NCBI RefSeq assembly: GCF_031877795.1
Contig: NC_133957.1
Coordinates: forward strand, 6,253,009-6,317,008
DNA length: 64,000 nucleotides
DNA from: Strix aluco
Taxonomy: Eukaryota; Chordata; Aves; Strigiformes; Strigidae
Direction: 5' to 3'
Shown here piece by piece: positions 12,231-23,884 of the stretch. A program made the translations under genes and the position numbers. The notes under the pieces were generated by a model. It did not search any database. It was not told the origin of the DNA and was given only the letters and a program-made list of their open reading frames with translations. Position 1 is the stretch's first letter, and each line of letters opens with the position of its first letter.

Positions 12231-14640
12231 GACTCATTAGGGGAAGAAAAGAAACATCAATTTAATTCAAACACTAACAACAACAACATTAACAAAACAG
12301 AGTGGGACAGTGAGAAGTATTACCACATCTTAAAAACACCTTCCCCCCAGCCTGTCTTCTTCTTGGGCACAGCCTTCCTCCTGATATCTCTTCCTCATCC
12401 CCTGCAGCAGAGCAGGGGGGCAGTTCATCATCCGTTGCTCTGCCAAAACCCCTTGCTGCACCCACAAACTCAACACAGTTCTTCACATATTAAAAATTTC
12501 CAATCCTTCTAGCCCCCTGCCAAGATCCTCAGCATTCCCTTCCTCAGGGTCATTGTGATTGTGAGTCTTCCCGGGGCAGTTGTCCCAGAGATAGCTTCCC
12601 TCTCTTGTCCTTCCCTGTGGCCGGAGTGGACATTCCCACTTACCTATCCTAGCTCCCCACAACAACAACACTCCATTCCATCATTCCGTCCCATTCCCCT
12701 TTGCTTTTTTCCTGGTTTTAATTCATGCCCTGTATCAAGTCTTCTCCCTCCCTGGCACCCGCCTCTCACTCATGAACTCCTCACTAAAGCTGCCGCCGGG
12801 AATTCTGCCTCTTGTTCTTTTGCTTTTTTCCCTGTGTTTAATCTGCCTTTCCTTGTGCCCAACATATACAAACACAGCAACACTCAAAATTTTTTTGCAA
12901 AGTCTCTCCCTGCTACCCTGACATATGCTCTTTAAAATATTTCTGTATATCAGAGGCAGCCTGATCAACAGCAACAATAATTGTGAGCATGTCATTAAAA
13001 ATCTCCGGTCTCATTCCTCTGTATTTTAACAGAGTTTGTTGGAGCCATCCCCAAAATTATTAGGATGCTTCTCTGTCTGACAAACAGCTCAGTCCCCTGC
13101 ATTATTATTGTCCCAGTTTGGGTCATTTACTGGCCAGGGCTTTCAGTGTCTTCCCACCTGTTGAGCTAATTCAGCTTCCTTATTCATTATTGTATCTCTC
13201 TCATCAGGTCAAAATAATACCTCAGCAACACCTGGGTATCTCCCCAATAGGGTTTGTTCCCAGTGCATAGGTTAGAAAACAGCTGAGCACATCTCTTAGC
13301 ATCCTCCCTTGTTCTTGACATTGTACTTTTTACTTCCCGATAGAGCCAAGTCACTCAAATTCCCAGGTTGGTTAGTAAATACTTGCAATACAGGTTGGGG
13401 GCTTTGCCTGCTACCTCCGTTTGCATGGCAACAGGATTAGGTAAGACAGTAGAAACCATAAGATAGAGTCTGGCAGCCAACAGAGCAGAATTGGAAGACA
13501 AAGAAAGAGCATTAGGTGGATAAGGAGGGGCGGACACGATTGGGGCATTATCTGCGACTTTGTCCAGGGCAGTAGCCTCCACTACTGCAAGCATTACCTT
13601 TGGCGATGCCTCTTTCATCCCATACCTCCGACTTTGGTGTTTTTTCTCCCAAGCCAAATCATCCCAAACATACCAGTAATCCATTTGTCCTGGGAACCTA
13701 TCCTCTAGGTGAGTCACAGAAAGGTAAGTCTGTGCTGGTCAAAGGTCCCTCACGGTGGCCACCGTTCTACTGGGTTTCCATCTCTAGTTATAAATGACTG
13801 GCCTTCTTGGCATAAAGTAGCTGTGCGCCTTTTTGATAGACTTGCTGTACCAAAAGTTCTTTTCCAATTTTGTAGCATATCGGCTAAGGGCATCCCCTTC
13901 TCTGTGCCAGGTATATTTCACATCACTTTACGTATTTATCCATGTGCATTTTATGCTGATCAGGCCCACACTCACTCTTTTTCATTTTGTGCATTTTATG
14001 CTGAATGGGCCACGCACTACCAAAAGCTGCAGCAAGGAACTCCCTTCAGTATTTCCACAAAGTCTGACCATGGAATTTTACCATTCACCCTTTGGTGTCT
14101 CCTGCTCCAAAGGTCCCAGGTGAACTCACCCAATGCCAGCAGTTGGATGTTTGGAGATGAGAGGATCCGAAGGCTGTAGCCTAGTGTCCCATCTGGGGTG
14201 CCAAACTGTTGAGAAGTTTTTTTACCCAAGTTTTCTTCACCTAGCAGTCACTCAGGCATCGAATCTTATAAAAATTAATTTATTCAGATGGTACAGCCAG
14301 AAAATAACCCAACAGCTCGACCTGGGTGCCTCTGGAGAGGGACCCTGAACAAAGAAATCCCTGGGCAGTTATACCCTTACAGTCTGTGCACCCGCTCCTC
14401 ACACACTCTTCACGCACTGTTCATGCACCTTTTGGCTCCATGGTGATTTCTGGATGGAGATCTTCCAACTCCTTACTGGATTTCTTCTCTGTCTCCAGGC
14501 ATGCTGTTAACAGTATCTTGTTGAGTTGCAGCTTCTGCAATGGTTGTAGTGTCCTTATTCTGGCTCTGGAGGCCTCCTTCTGCTTAACTAGGTAAAAGTT
14601 TATCATATCTAGGTGAAAGTTCACAGCCTGCAGCCTCAGG
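12230..14640 (-). mobile_element. Endogenous retrovirus remnant with LTR and primer-binding site, minus strand
   Basis: Read on the minus strand, an LTR appears to end in CTTCTCAACA at about 14207. It is followed at 14205-14188 by TTTGGCACCCCAGATGGGAC, which looks like a retroviral tRNA primer-binding site and its 3' flank. A minus-strand AATAAA lies inside the LTR at about 14279-14284. Internal sequence runs towards lower coordinates and includes a 120-codon open frame (13717-13355) that looks gag-like only in composition. No intact viral gene is present. The outer end of the LTR and the opposite LTR were not delimited; the 12230 boundary is approximate. Confidence 0.55.
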
Positions 14641-14729
14641 CATCAGCAAATCGAGCTACTCATGCTAAGTAAGTAATGCGAAACAAACAGTATGCCAAAT
14701 CGCACAACATTATGCTCTAACCCCTGCGT

Positions 14730-15560
14730 CCTAATGATAAATGATTGACTCTGAGTGATCAATTCTATTTAAAACTTATTTAAGCTAAAAACCTAGCATT
14801 TCTTAACATGTCATTAGACCCTCTGTCCCAAATGTAGAGACTGCTTTTTCCATGGCATCATCCCTTTGCTGAGAGCAGCCCACAGGGCAACAGCTGCTAT
14901 GAAACATGAGTATCGCTCTCTCCTCCGCTGTGCTGCAGAGCTCCTTCACACTGACTGCTGTGGTTTATGCCGACATTCTATGCACCACCCTGAGGACAAG
15001 CTCTGGGCAAACCACAATATGGCCTTCGCCACCTGCATATCCTTCCCCTGCATATCCTGTATTTCTTCACTCACTATCGCATGTGATAGCTGTACGTTTG
15101 ATGCTGTGGGGCCTGAAGAGAAGCTGCTTGGTTGTAAGCTGTCTGCAACATGCAGGTTCCTCTAAGAAAGTGCATCCAGGAGAAGAATAATTTTAGATAA
15201 TTTGTGTGTCAACGAACAGAGTAAGGAGACAGAACCCTTTGAGTGCTTGAGCTGACCCACAAAATAGAAACTGGGACTGCTGCCTCTCATTCACCGATTC
15301 ACCATGCTCATACTGCTGTAGGTGACTGAGCTTGTGCTTTTGCCCAAATACAGCCAGTGGATTAATCTCAGGAAGTTTTCCCAGTGAAGCCAGTGCAGAG
15401 ATTCCCCTATGTCACACTGGAGGCAAAGAACAAGCCGGGCATTTGGAATCTGTGACTACCCTGAACTCCAAGCTAAAATGTCAGTACAAACATGGGGCAC
15501 TGCCCTGTACTGAACTTCCTATTTTACTCCTTGTGTAGGTGTGTAAGGAACTGTGTTAGA
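14730..15560. other. No recognisable gene
   Basis: AT-rich on the left, mixed on the right. It may include the remainder of the neighbouring ERV LTR, but I could not place its border. The frames here (under 100 codons) are overlapping and unrecognised. Confidence 0.4.
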
Positions 15561-15589
15561 CTTTGCTTGTCTCAACATTGCTGTTGCAC

Positions 15590-16190
15590 CATCACCATTT
15601 CCTGGCCTCGGCACCCTGTTGCCATGGAGGAGTACATTCTGAAGGAGACGAAGGGTCCCCGACGAAACCACGACATCTGCCCGAAGCTAAATCAGGGTGT
15701 GGAAGACGTGCGGGCCGGCATGACCAGCGCGAGCGCCTGGGCATCTGCGCATGGAGGACCACGGGACCATGAGCACCATGATCTGGGTAAGACGTGCAGG
15801 CTGGAACAAAATGGGCAGACTCTTTGGAAAGGTCGAGGGGACTGGGACAATAAAAGGACTGCGTACTCCTCCCTTGGGGCGCACCTACTTCGACACCTGT
15901 TACTTGGAGCTGGGACCTCAGCGGAGCTTGGAGCTTGGAGCACCATCACCTGCACCGAGCCCAAGCCAATGGAACATTGCTGGATGCCTGGTGGTGGTGG
16001 TAATTAGCTGCATATCTACTGTTTTCTTGCTTGGGGATTCTGACTTTTCCCTTTCTTTTTCTCTCTGTCCTATTGCTATAATTAATTGTTACAGCAAATA
16101 AAGTTCACAAGGTTGTACGGCATCTGACCTCATTTGTGTCTTAATCTCGCTCTTGGGATCGTTCAAGAACCCGCCCCGATATTGGATCAG
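15590..16190 (+). mobile_element. Probable solo LTR of an avian endogenous retrovirus
   Basis: The stretch has the layout of an LTR: a TATA-like AATAAAAGG at about 15849, then a GC-richer transcribed part, then AATAAA at 16097-16102 and a GT-rich downstream element. It ends around 'gatattggatcaggaca'. The 171-codon frame over 15492-16007 crosses this region and resembles no known protein. I could not find a clean target-site duplication, so the borders are estimates. Confidence 0.45.
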
Positions 16191-16199
16191 GACAACGTG

Positions 16200-16990
16200 C
16201 TACCCATTCTGCCCTGGGACAAAGCCTGAGGGAACAACACAGTCTGTGAGGAAACTTTGCTTTGCTGATTAAAACCCTCCACCTCCTCCCCTCCCTCTCT
16301 CCTCCTTCCATTTTGAATCATCCTATTTTGGGAGTCATCATCTGCTCCATTCCCTTCTATGTCTAAAAAAAATGTCAACATGAAGGGGGAAGCATCACTC
16401 TTTATTGCATATATTTTTCTTGTGCTTCCTTCTCTTCCATGTGTATTTTGAATAAAAAAAATAATAATAAATCAGCAATTTGAGACTTGAGCAGTGAGTT
16501 TCATCTCCTTTGCTGCATGTGCCTGAGAGGACTTGTTTTCCCAAGGCTCCCTCTATAGTCAATGGAGACAAGAGAAAACACTCGAGGCTGGGTCCTCCCA
16601 ACCTATAACTGGCATGTAAAAGAAAGGTTACAAATCTCTTCCAGACACTCTTCTCTTCCTCTGCATTTAGGTCAGGACATTTGATAGTCACAGCAATGAG
16701 GAACTGATTGGAAACAACTGCATTTCAGTGTAGGCGGGTGTCAGCTGAGGCTGTGTGGAGCCATAATAAATTTCAGTCGTTATTTAGAGTGCTAAAGAAG
16801 ACAAATTATACTTGGACTGTATTCCACCCCCTCCACCTTTTCTGAGGAAAGAGAGAGCAAGAAGCTGTGGAAGAAAGCACGTGATACAGAAGAGATATTT
16901 GATATTACTTATTTAGAAATCAGCTGATTCTCAGGGAGTCCTAGTCCAAAAAGGCAAGTACTGAAAGGTAGAAAGAATAGCTTTCACCAT
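16200..16990. other. No recognisable gene; upstream of the olfactory receptor
   Basis: AT-rich intergenic sequence with short A/T runs. No exon or named repeat is seen. The 5' untranslated exon of the receptor at 17442 could lie here, as such genes usually have one, but no specific site can be supported. Confidence 0.4.
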
Positions 16991-16995
16991 ACAAG

Positions 16996-17046
16996 TTTGA
17001 TTTGGTTTGATATGATTTGATTTGATTTGATTTGATTTGATTTGAT
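16996..17046 (+). repeat. (TTTGA)n microsatellite
   Basis: About ten pentamers, beginning imperfect (TTTGATTTGG, TTTGATATGA) and then perfect TTTGA units. Confidence 0.95.
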
Positions 17047-17441
17047 GGTTTAGCATTTGTGCAATAGAAGAGGTGAGTTTTGGCACATAGGTGTGACAAA
17101 TATTTGCAAGAGGTCTGAGTGAATTTGGTATTTCCCTGTAATGGGGTGAAATAACCAACAGCCTCTTTAAAATCTCCTGTTCTGGAGAAAGAATCCTTTG
17201 TGAGTGTTTGAAAAAGGTAGAAAGAAGGCAACAAATTATCTGAGGACTTTAACTGAAATGTAAAACAAAAATCAGAGTGTGAGAAAAGCTTGAAGGACTA
17301 TCTCTGTCTGTGTTATAGAGGCAGACTGTTAGAAAGGAAAGAAGCACAAAAGGAAGGATAGAACTTTTCCTGCAGACTGTGGAATTATCACACTTGGGTT
17401 TTGCCATGTTCCCATCTCAGCAGGATGAACTGAAATTCAGC

Positions 17442-18422
17442 ATGGGACCAGAAAATGAAACTGCAGTTACTGACTTCATCCTAGAGGGCTTCTCAGTGCT
17501 TGACCAAAGGCTGCAGGTATTTCTCTCTCTGGTCCTTCTGCTCATGTACCTGACAACAGTGATGGGGAACACAACCATCATTTCCCTCGTGTGTGTGTAT
17601 CACCGTCTGCAAACCCCCATGTACTTTTTCATCAGCAATCTGTCCTTCCTGGAAATCTGGTTTACATCCTCCACAAGCATCCAATTGTTTGTGATCCTGG
17701 GTTCTGGTAGGGGAACAATCTCTCGAAGCAGATGCTTTGCCCAATCCTATTTCTATTTTGCCCTGGGCTGTACAGAGTTTGTTCTCCTTGTTGCCATGTC
17801 CTTTGACTGCTGTGTTGCTCTCTGCCAGCCTTTGCGTTGTGCTGCCATCATGAAGCCTCAGCTCTGCATCCAGCTTGTTGTTGCTGCTTGGGTCATCGGC
17901 ATCCCACTCTCGAGTTACCGTCTGGTCCTCCTCTACCAGCTGACTTTCTGTGGCTCGAACAAGATCCACCATTTCTTTTGTGACAACTCCCCCTTATTCA
18001 AACTGTCCTGCTCTGACAGCAGCCTGCTGTGGAAAATAGACTCTGTTTTAGTAGCATTTGTCATACTGGCTTCCTTATGTTTAACTCTGGCATTTTACAC
18101 GGGCATCCTTTTCTGTATTCTACACCTTCCAGCAGCCTCTGGGAGGAAAAAAGCTTTTGCTACATGTTCTTCCCATCTCACCACCTTGGCCATTGTATAT
18201 GGGAGCTGCATTGCTCTCTACGTGCATCCTTCACAAGATGTTTCCTTGGAGACAAACAGATTTGTAGCTTTGCTGAACACTGTCCTGTACGCGTTCTTAA
18301 ATCCGTTCATCTACAGTCTTAGAAACAAGACGGTGATACTGGCCCTTAATGAAGCCATTGCCCGTGTGACACTACAGCTTTTCCCCTACTCATGGTGCAT
18401 TTCTGGACACCAATTCCAGTGA
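17442..18422 (+). CDS. Olfactory receptor, class II (OR6-like), full-length frame with altered DRY motif
   Basis: An intronless 326-residue frame of normal receptor length. I chose the ATG at 17442 (MGPENETAVTDFILEGF) because it gives the standard N-terminus with one NET glycosylation site; an in-frame ATG at 17379 would add 21 unusual residues. Landmarks in order are GNTTIIS in TM1, TPMYFFISNLSFLEIW at TM2, the TM3 Cys in RSRCFAQSYFYF, an EC2 segment ending IHHFFCDNSPLFKLSCSD, KKAFATCSSHLTTLAIVYG at TM6, and NPFIYSLRN at TM7. The TM3/IC2 motif, normally MSFDRYVAICQPLRY, reads MSFDCCVALCQPLRC, so Arg and Tyr of DRY are both Cys. The first change (CGC to TGC) is a typical CpG transition. The family normally signals through Golf in olfactory neurons. 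With this motif it may be a recently inactivated pseudogene despite its open frame. Confidence 0.88.
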   Translation: MGPENETAVTDFILEGFSVLDQRLQVFLSLVLLLMYLTTVMGNTTIISLVCVYHRLQTPMYFFISNLSFLEIWFTSSTSIQLFVILGSGRGTISRSRCFAQSYFYFALGCTEFVLLVAMSFDCCVALCQPLRCAAIMKPQLCIQLVVAAWVIGIPLSSYRLVLLYQLTFCGSNKIHHFFCDNSPLFKLSCSDSSLLWKIDSVLVAFVILASLCLTLAFYTGILFCILHLPAASGRKKAFATCSSHLTTLAIVYGSCIALYVHPSQDVSLETNRFVALLNTVLYAFLNPFIYSLRNKTVILALNEAIARVTLQLFPYSWCISGHQFQ

Positions 18423-18429
18423 TCTGCTC

Positions 18430-19290
18430 TCATCTGTTAAATAATATCAGTGCATAGGTGTGTAACCTCCAAATACAGATGCCTCAGGAGACTTCTGTTC
18501 TTCTTGGACTGTGTCAGGTGAAGTGAGAAGCAGCTCATCTGCACACACAAAGGTGGCACCAACAATGGCAGGGGGAGTAACTCAGTTAACACCCTGCCCC
18601 AGCTGCTCCCAGGCCCATCACAGCAGAGCCACCAGCTCATCAGGAGCCCATCTCCACAAACCAAGAAGTGCCCAGAGGCACAGTGGCAGGTGGGATCCCA
18701 ATTTACAGGCTCCTGAGGAATTAAAATCTTGTCCCAGCTCCTTCCAGGGCTGCCCTGGGAGAGCCACCAGCCCCCTTGTCCAGGTGTGAAACCCATCGAG
18801 ATGAGCCACTGAGAGCAGCTCTGGATCAGCATCTGGGCTGAGGGGATTGTTGCTAGGGGTGCAGGAGACATGGTGGGATGCAGGGGAAGAGCATTTTTGG
18901 ATTGCACAGGAGTTATTATGGGATGTTTAGGGGAGGACCCTGACCAGTGCAGTCTGTCCTCTCTTCTCATTAAACTTAATTTCTCTTTCCTGTGTGAGGG
19001 AATCTCTCTTCTGCTTGAATGTGTGAACACCGGAGTGTGAGTGCAGCAACTGGAGCAGGAGCAGGGGGTCAGGCAGCCCGTATGTCATTAGTGCCAGCAA
19101 CTGAGAGCCTGGAGTGAGTGAACTGAAGAGCCTGTGTGTGACTGGGGTGGTCTGTACCAGCATCCGGAATGGGGCTGCGGCCTCAGGGGCTTGGATGTCC
19201 AGGTGCCTGCAACTGGGGAGGCTGGTATCCAGGGGCAGCTACTGAGGAGAGTGAGTGTCTGAGCCCAGCTGCTGGAGGGATCCACCCTGT
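18430..19290. other. No recognisable gene
   Basis: Downstream flank of the olfactory receptor. Two loosely similar blocks (about 18597-18645 and 18733-18775, both with 'gagccaccagc') suggest an old local duplication. No coding exon can be supported. Confidence 0.4.
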
Positions 19291-19294
19291 ACAG

Positions 19295-19376
19295 GAATAT
19301 GAATAGAATAGAATAGAATAGAATAGAATAGAATAGAATAGAATAGAATAGAATAGAATAGAACAGAACAGAACAG
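19295..19376 (+). repeat. (GAATA)n microsatellite ending in GAACA units
   Basis: About fifteen pentamers: GAATA repeated, then three GAACA variants. It sits directly at the 3' end of a minus-strand CR1, so it probably grew from the element's terminal repeat. Confidence 0.95.
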
Positions 19377-20135
19377 TTCAGTTGGAAGGGACCTACAATG
19401 GTTGTATAGTCCAAATACCTGACCACTTCAGGTCTGGCCAAAAGATAAAGCATGTTATTAAGGGCATTGTCCAAATGCCTCTTAAACACTGACAGGCTTG
19501 GGGTGTCAGCCACCTCTCTAGGAAGCCTATTCTAGTGTTCGACTGCTTTCTTGGTAAAGAAATGCTTCCTCATGTCAAGTTTCCTCCCTTGATGCAGCTT
19601 TAAACAATTCCCATGAGTCCTATCACTGAATACCGTGACGAGAGCTCAGCACCTCAGTCTCCACTTCCCCTTCTCATGAAGCTACAGAGACCAATGAGGT
19701 CACCCCTCAACCATCTTTTCTCTAAACTAGACAGAACCAGAGTCCTCAGCCACTCCTCTCAGGACATTTCTTCCAGCCCGTTCACCAGCTTTGTTGCCCT
19801 CCTCTGGTTGCATTCAAGGACCTTCACATCTTTCTTAAATTATGGGACCCAGAACTGCACACAGTACTCAAGGTACTCATGTGTAGTCAAGGTACTCAAG
19901 GTACTCAAGGTACACATCAGCACTAAATAAAGCGGGATGATCACCTCTCTTCACTGGCCTCTTGGCTGCCAGGGCACACTGCTGACTCCTCTTGAGCCTG
20001 CTCTTGACCAGCGCCCCCAGATCCCTTTCTGCTCTCCAGCCACCCCTCTCCCAGTCTATACTTGTGTCTGGGGTTACTTCATCCCAGGTTTAGAATCCGA
20101 CATTTGCTCTTGTTAAACACGGTGACTCCTCTGGG
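19377..20135 (-). mobile_element. CR1 LINE 3' part, antisense
   Basis: Begins with the reversed CR1 3' UTR ('cagttggaagggacctacaatgg') and continues with the reversed ORF2 C-terminal region: 'gaggtcacccctcaaccatcttttctct', then 'ctggttgcattcaaggacc', then 'ccagaactgcacacagtactcaagg'. A small local expansion of 'aaggtactc' occurs near 19880-19915. Confidence 0.85.
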
Positions 20136-20264
20136 TCATGGCTACAGGTGTTAAAATGAACAGGGCCCAGGAGAGTTCCTTGTGCTGGACCACATATGTC
20201 CCAGTATGTACCCTTGGGAAGTCCATGCTGACTGCATTTGGACAGACTCTTCTCTCTAGGTGCC

Positions 20265-21285
20265 AAGGAACATCACCCAAGAGGACTCGAACTCATGGTG
20301 CACTCCTCACCAAAGAAGGCTCGTGCAGCCTGCGGCTCCCTGGGTGGCACTTATGGTCTTTTTCAAAGATTGGTGCAACATTGGCTTGTCCTCGCTCTCA
20401 AGAGACCTCTACCAATCCCGTGACATTTCAAAAGGGATATTCCAAAGAAATATTGATCTTCCCCTGTAACTTCATTACCATTCTGCTGCCTTTAATATGG
20501 TGTATTTAATTTCTTTAATCGTTCATACATTTTCACCTGCCTTTTCCATTATTCTCCAGTTTTCCCCTTCCATTACTCTTTGTTCATTCAGACACCTCTC
20601 ACCTGTGCTGCTGCTTTGAGCTTCAGGGACTCAAACCTTGCCTGTCTTTCAGTGGTCTAATTGTCTCTTTAGCCAACTCTTCCATTATGTTTCTATCTAC
20701 CCTTTTGTATCTATGTAGCTAAAACATTTCTCATAAGATTATCCCTTGTCAAAAGGTGACCTCATTAGAGAGATCATGTACTTAGCATATGGTTGAGGAG
20801 GGTGCTTTATTGATTATGAAACTTGAACATGCTTCACTTTTCTTTGCTTGCAAATAGGAGAAAACCTTCTGTGCCTGTGTGCAGCCAGTTCCCTAAGGAG
20901 AGCAGGTGGAGATGGTGCAATGGAGCTGTGACCTCCAGCTGCAGAGATCGGTGGAGAAGTCCAATGTAAGGAAAAGGGATGTAAAACCCAGCTGGCCAAT
21001 GACAGAAAAGGTGAGGCTGAGGAAGTGAGGAGTAAGGCTGTCCATGCAGTGTCAGACCTCAGGGACCGCTTCTCCTACCTGTCCAGAGCTCCTGAGGAGA
21101 CCCTCTGGATCAATATCAATTGCAGAATGCTTCTATCACCTCTTCTGTAATCTGAAAAGTAAATAAAAATAACTGTTAAAATATAAACCATTTTTTATTA
21201 GATCTTCTATGAAATCTTCCTTCTTAACTACACTGAAACTACTCCAATTAGGTGTACAGGTCTTGAAGACTTGAAGAAAATTAAA
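20265..21285. repeat. Segmental duplicate A, copy 2 (inverted relative to 40-1145)
   Basis: Reverse-complement partner of 40-1145. Its right edge joins duplicate B copy 2 within a few tens of bases, which gives a composite block absent from the first locus. Confidence 0.75.
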
Positions 21286-21304
21286 GGGAGAAAAATAGTT
21301 TGTT

Positions 21305-22745
21305 AGGGCTGTCTGTATTTTAATGAGCTTCATGGTGTGTTTGGCCCTGAGTCCATGAACCTCAGATACAGAGAGGAGACTGAACAAACTCGTCAGGGAG
21401 TCAAAATCAGAAGCAAAACTCAAAGTGCCTTGAAGCATTGATTGGTCCCACTGAGGGCCACTACTGACAAAGCCTCCCCATGGACTCCTTAGAGCAGATA
21501 ACTGGAGGCTGTGATTGCAGGTAGGCAAAGGCACCGTGCAGGTGGCTGTAGTGCTGCAAAACCCCTTGGTTTGTTTTATGAAGCAGAAGGGCCAAACCCT
21601 GACCCTCAGGCCCTGGGAAGGCAGACCCTGCCATCATGCGTGGCTCAGGGCTCTTCCTGGGGGCATGGGGTGTGAGGGTGAGCAATGCCAAGTGTAGGAA
21701 AACTGCACAACACATCCTGGCTTCCCTGAGCAAGGAAGAAGAAGAAACAAAGTCCAGAGCCTCAAAATAACATTTCTCCTGGTAGGCCTCTGTAGCAGAG
21801 GCAACAGCCATAGCCAAGGGGACAGAGACCTTGGTCCTGTCGGGCCTTTTAGCCTTGCCAGAGCCCTTGGCCATCTCGACTGCAGGCTGTGCTACACTGT
21901 CCCATGTCTGCACCTCTTTCCCTTCAGGCTGCAGACATCCATCTTGCTTTCCCACTTAGCTCCCACGTCAGCATTTCTATACCGTCACTGATGTCTCTTC
22001 TCCCTCACCAACTGTTCCTTGAAAGACAAAGCCATGGGCTTACCCAGACTGCCTCTGGGTGATCTCTTGCACCACAATGCTACCATTTGAGTGAGATTTC
22101 TTTTCCTCAAATTCAGTCTGAACCTTCCAAGATGCACTTTGTTGAGATTTCCTTCTCTTTCAACCAACAAGAAATGGTCCGTCACCTCTGAAACCTTTCT
22201 TCAAGCAGTTGGAGGCTACTTCTACAGTTCCCTGAGCCTCCACTTCACCCGTCTAAAGAAGCCTGGGCTTCTCAACCTCTCCCCAAAGGCCCAAAACCCC
22301 ATCCTAGCAGAGCTTCTCTGGAGCCTCTCCAGTTCCTCCTCATTCCTTCAGAACAGGGAGCCCCACATCCAGACACACTAGTCAAGATGTGGCCACAGCA
22401 GTGCTGATAACTCCCTTCTCTGAGTTGGCCACATGCCCCCTAACGCAGCCCCATAGGCAGCTGGCCTACTCACAGTGACATGCACCTCTGCCTTGTATGG
22501 CATCCCTAGTAACGACAAGGCCCTTCTCCTTGGGGTCACTCCTATGCCAGTCAGGTCCCCGCGTGCCTTCCTCTATGGAGCTATTCTCTCCCCAAATTCA
22601 GGACTGGCTACTTGGCCTTGTAAAGCTTCATGAGGTTTCCACTGACTGAATCCCAGAGATTTTCAGGGTCCCCCAGCAATGGAACTCCATCGGGCCAGCT
22701 GTTAATGTGCACGTGCAGATGGCTCACCCTGACATGGGGTGCCTC
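21305..22745 (+). repeat. Segmental duplicate B, copy 2 (direct partner of 6235-7700)
   Basis: Same-orientation partner of 6235-7700. The longest minus frame inside (21461-21955, 164 codons) is not preserved as an open frame at the equivalent place in copy 1, so I do not call it a gene. Confidence 0.75.
22190..22720 (-). mobile_element. Ancient CR1 LINE remnant, antisense
   Basis: Has the same reversed CR1 order as 7140-7680: 'gatgtggccacagcagtgctga', 'gccagtcaggtccccg', 'aaagcttcatgaggtttcc'. It is part of the duplicated block. Confidence 0.45.
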
Positions 22746-23184
22746 TGACAAGATACCAGCATGAGGACTTGCAGGACATAACAGATAATAAAAGGAGGCA
22801 CTTGTTCAATGATATTGTTCACCAAGGTACACATTCCCATGATGAGAAGCTCAGAAACACCACATGAAAGTTCAAAGGAAGCCAAACTAGGGCCAGGGAG
22901 GAAAGGGTAAATAGAGATGGGCTATTTGCATGGGAGGGTACAAGGATGGTCAAGGGGAGACATTGTGAGTAGGAAAAAGAAAAGAAAAAGCCAAGCAATG
23001 GAAATGATCAGGGCTGTTTGGAGGTACCTGCCAAGCAGCCCTGCATCTGAGCAACAGTGCCTGGAGTGGGACAGGAAATCCACAGATCATCTGACCAAAC
23101 TTTCTCAGTGACTTCAGTGGTCACCAGGAACCTGAGTGATTTCCCTCCCATCATGAAGGAAAGATCCCTGGTGAATCAAAAAGC

Positions 23185-23880
23185 AGAATCCTTCAAGCTG
23201 CAAAGGACCTGAGGAGATCTCTAAGACAACCTCCTGCTCACAGCAGGGTCACCTGTAGGTCAGAGCAGGCTGCTCCGGCCTTCATGTATTTTCAGATTGA
23301 AAAGCTCCAAGGATGGAGATGACACCAGCTGTCTGAGAAATCTTAGCCAGTGTTTGACTGTCGACAGAGAGAAAGTTTTTTCTCATTTCTTTCAGCTGAT
23401 GCCCATTGGCCATCATCCTCCCATCATGCACAACAGTGAAGAGCCTGGCTGCATTTTAAGGATGATAAGGGAAGATCTGAGGAAGAAGCTATGGGAAGGC
23501 TGTTATTAGGTCTCCCCAAAGCCATCTCTTCTCAGGCTTTGCACCTTTGCAGCAAAGGTGTCCAATTGCTTTCTGGGCTGCATTAGGAAGAGCACTGCCA
23601 GCAGGTTGGTGGAGGTGACCCTTCATCTCTACTCAGCAGTGCTACAATCTGTCTTGCTCACTTCCCTCAGGGTTTTCAGCCCTACCACTCTCACTTGCAC
23701 TGCAGCCAAAGCTGCCTTCCACATCTTCCACCAGTCCCGCCCTGTCTTCTTGTGAAAAACAAGTCCAGGAGAGCATTCCCCCGTGTTGGGTCAGGGATCA
23801 CCTTCCACCTTCTCTTCAGCCAAGGTCCTCTAGCAGAGGTCCGTGGTCTTCAAAGTCCCCATTGATTACCAGGGCCTAAA
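23185..23880. mobile_element. Composite of CR1 fragments in alternating orientation
   Basis: Three CR1 pieces abut. Positions 23185-23535 are antisense 3' sequence ('gatggagatgacaccagctgtctgagaaatc'). Positions 23540-23665 are sense ORF2 C-terminal sequence (GCIRKSTASRLVEVTLHLYSAVL). Positions 23750-23880 are antisense endonuclease-region sequence ('aagtccaggagagcattcccc', compare 39780 in the long CR1). The orientation changes point to nested insertion or inversion. Confidence 0.65.
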
Positions 23881-23884
23881 ATTG

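Noticed and set aside
12555-12935. 126-codon plus-strand frame within the ERV remnant
   Set aside because: Antisense to the element and without any recognised domain.
21461-21955. 164-codon minus-strand frame in duplicate B copy 2
   Set aside because: The matching place in copy 1 (6531-6991) is not open in the same way, which argues against a protein-coding role.
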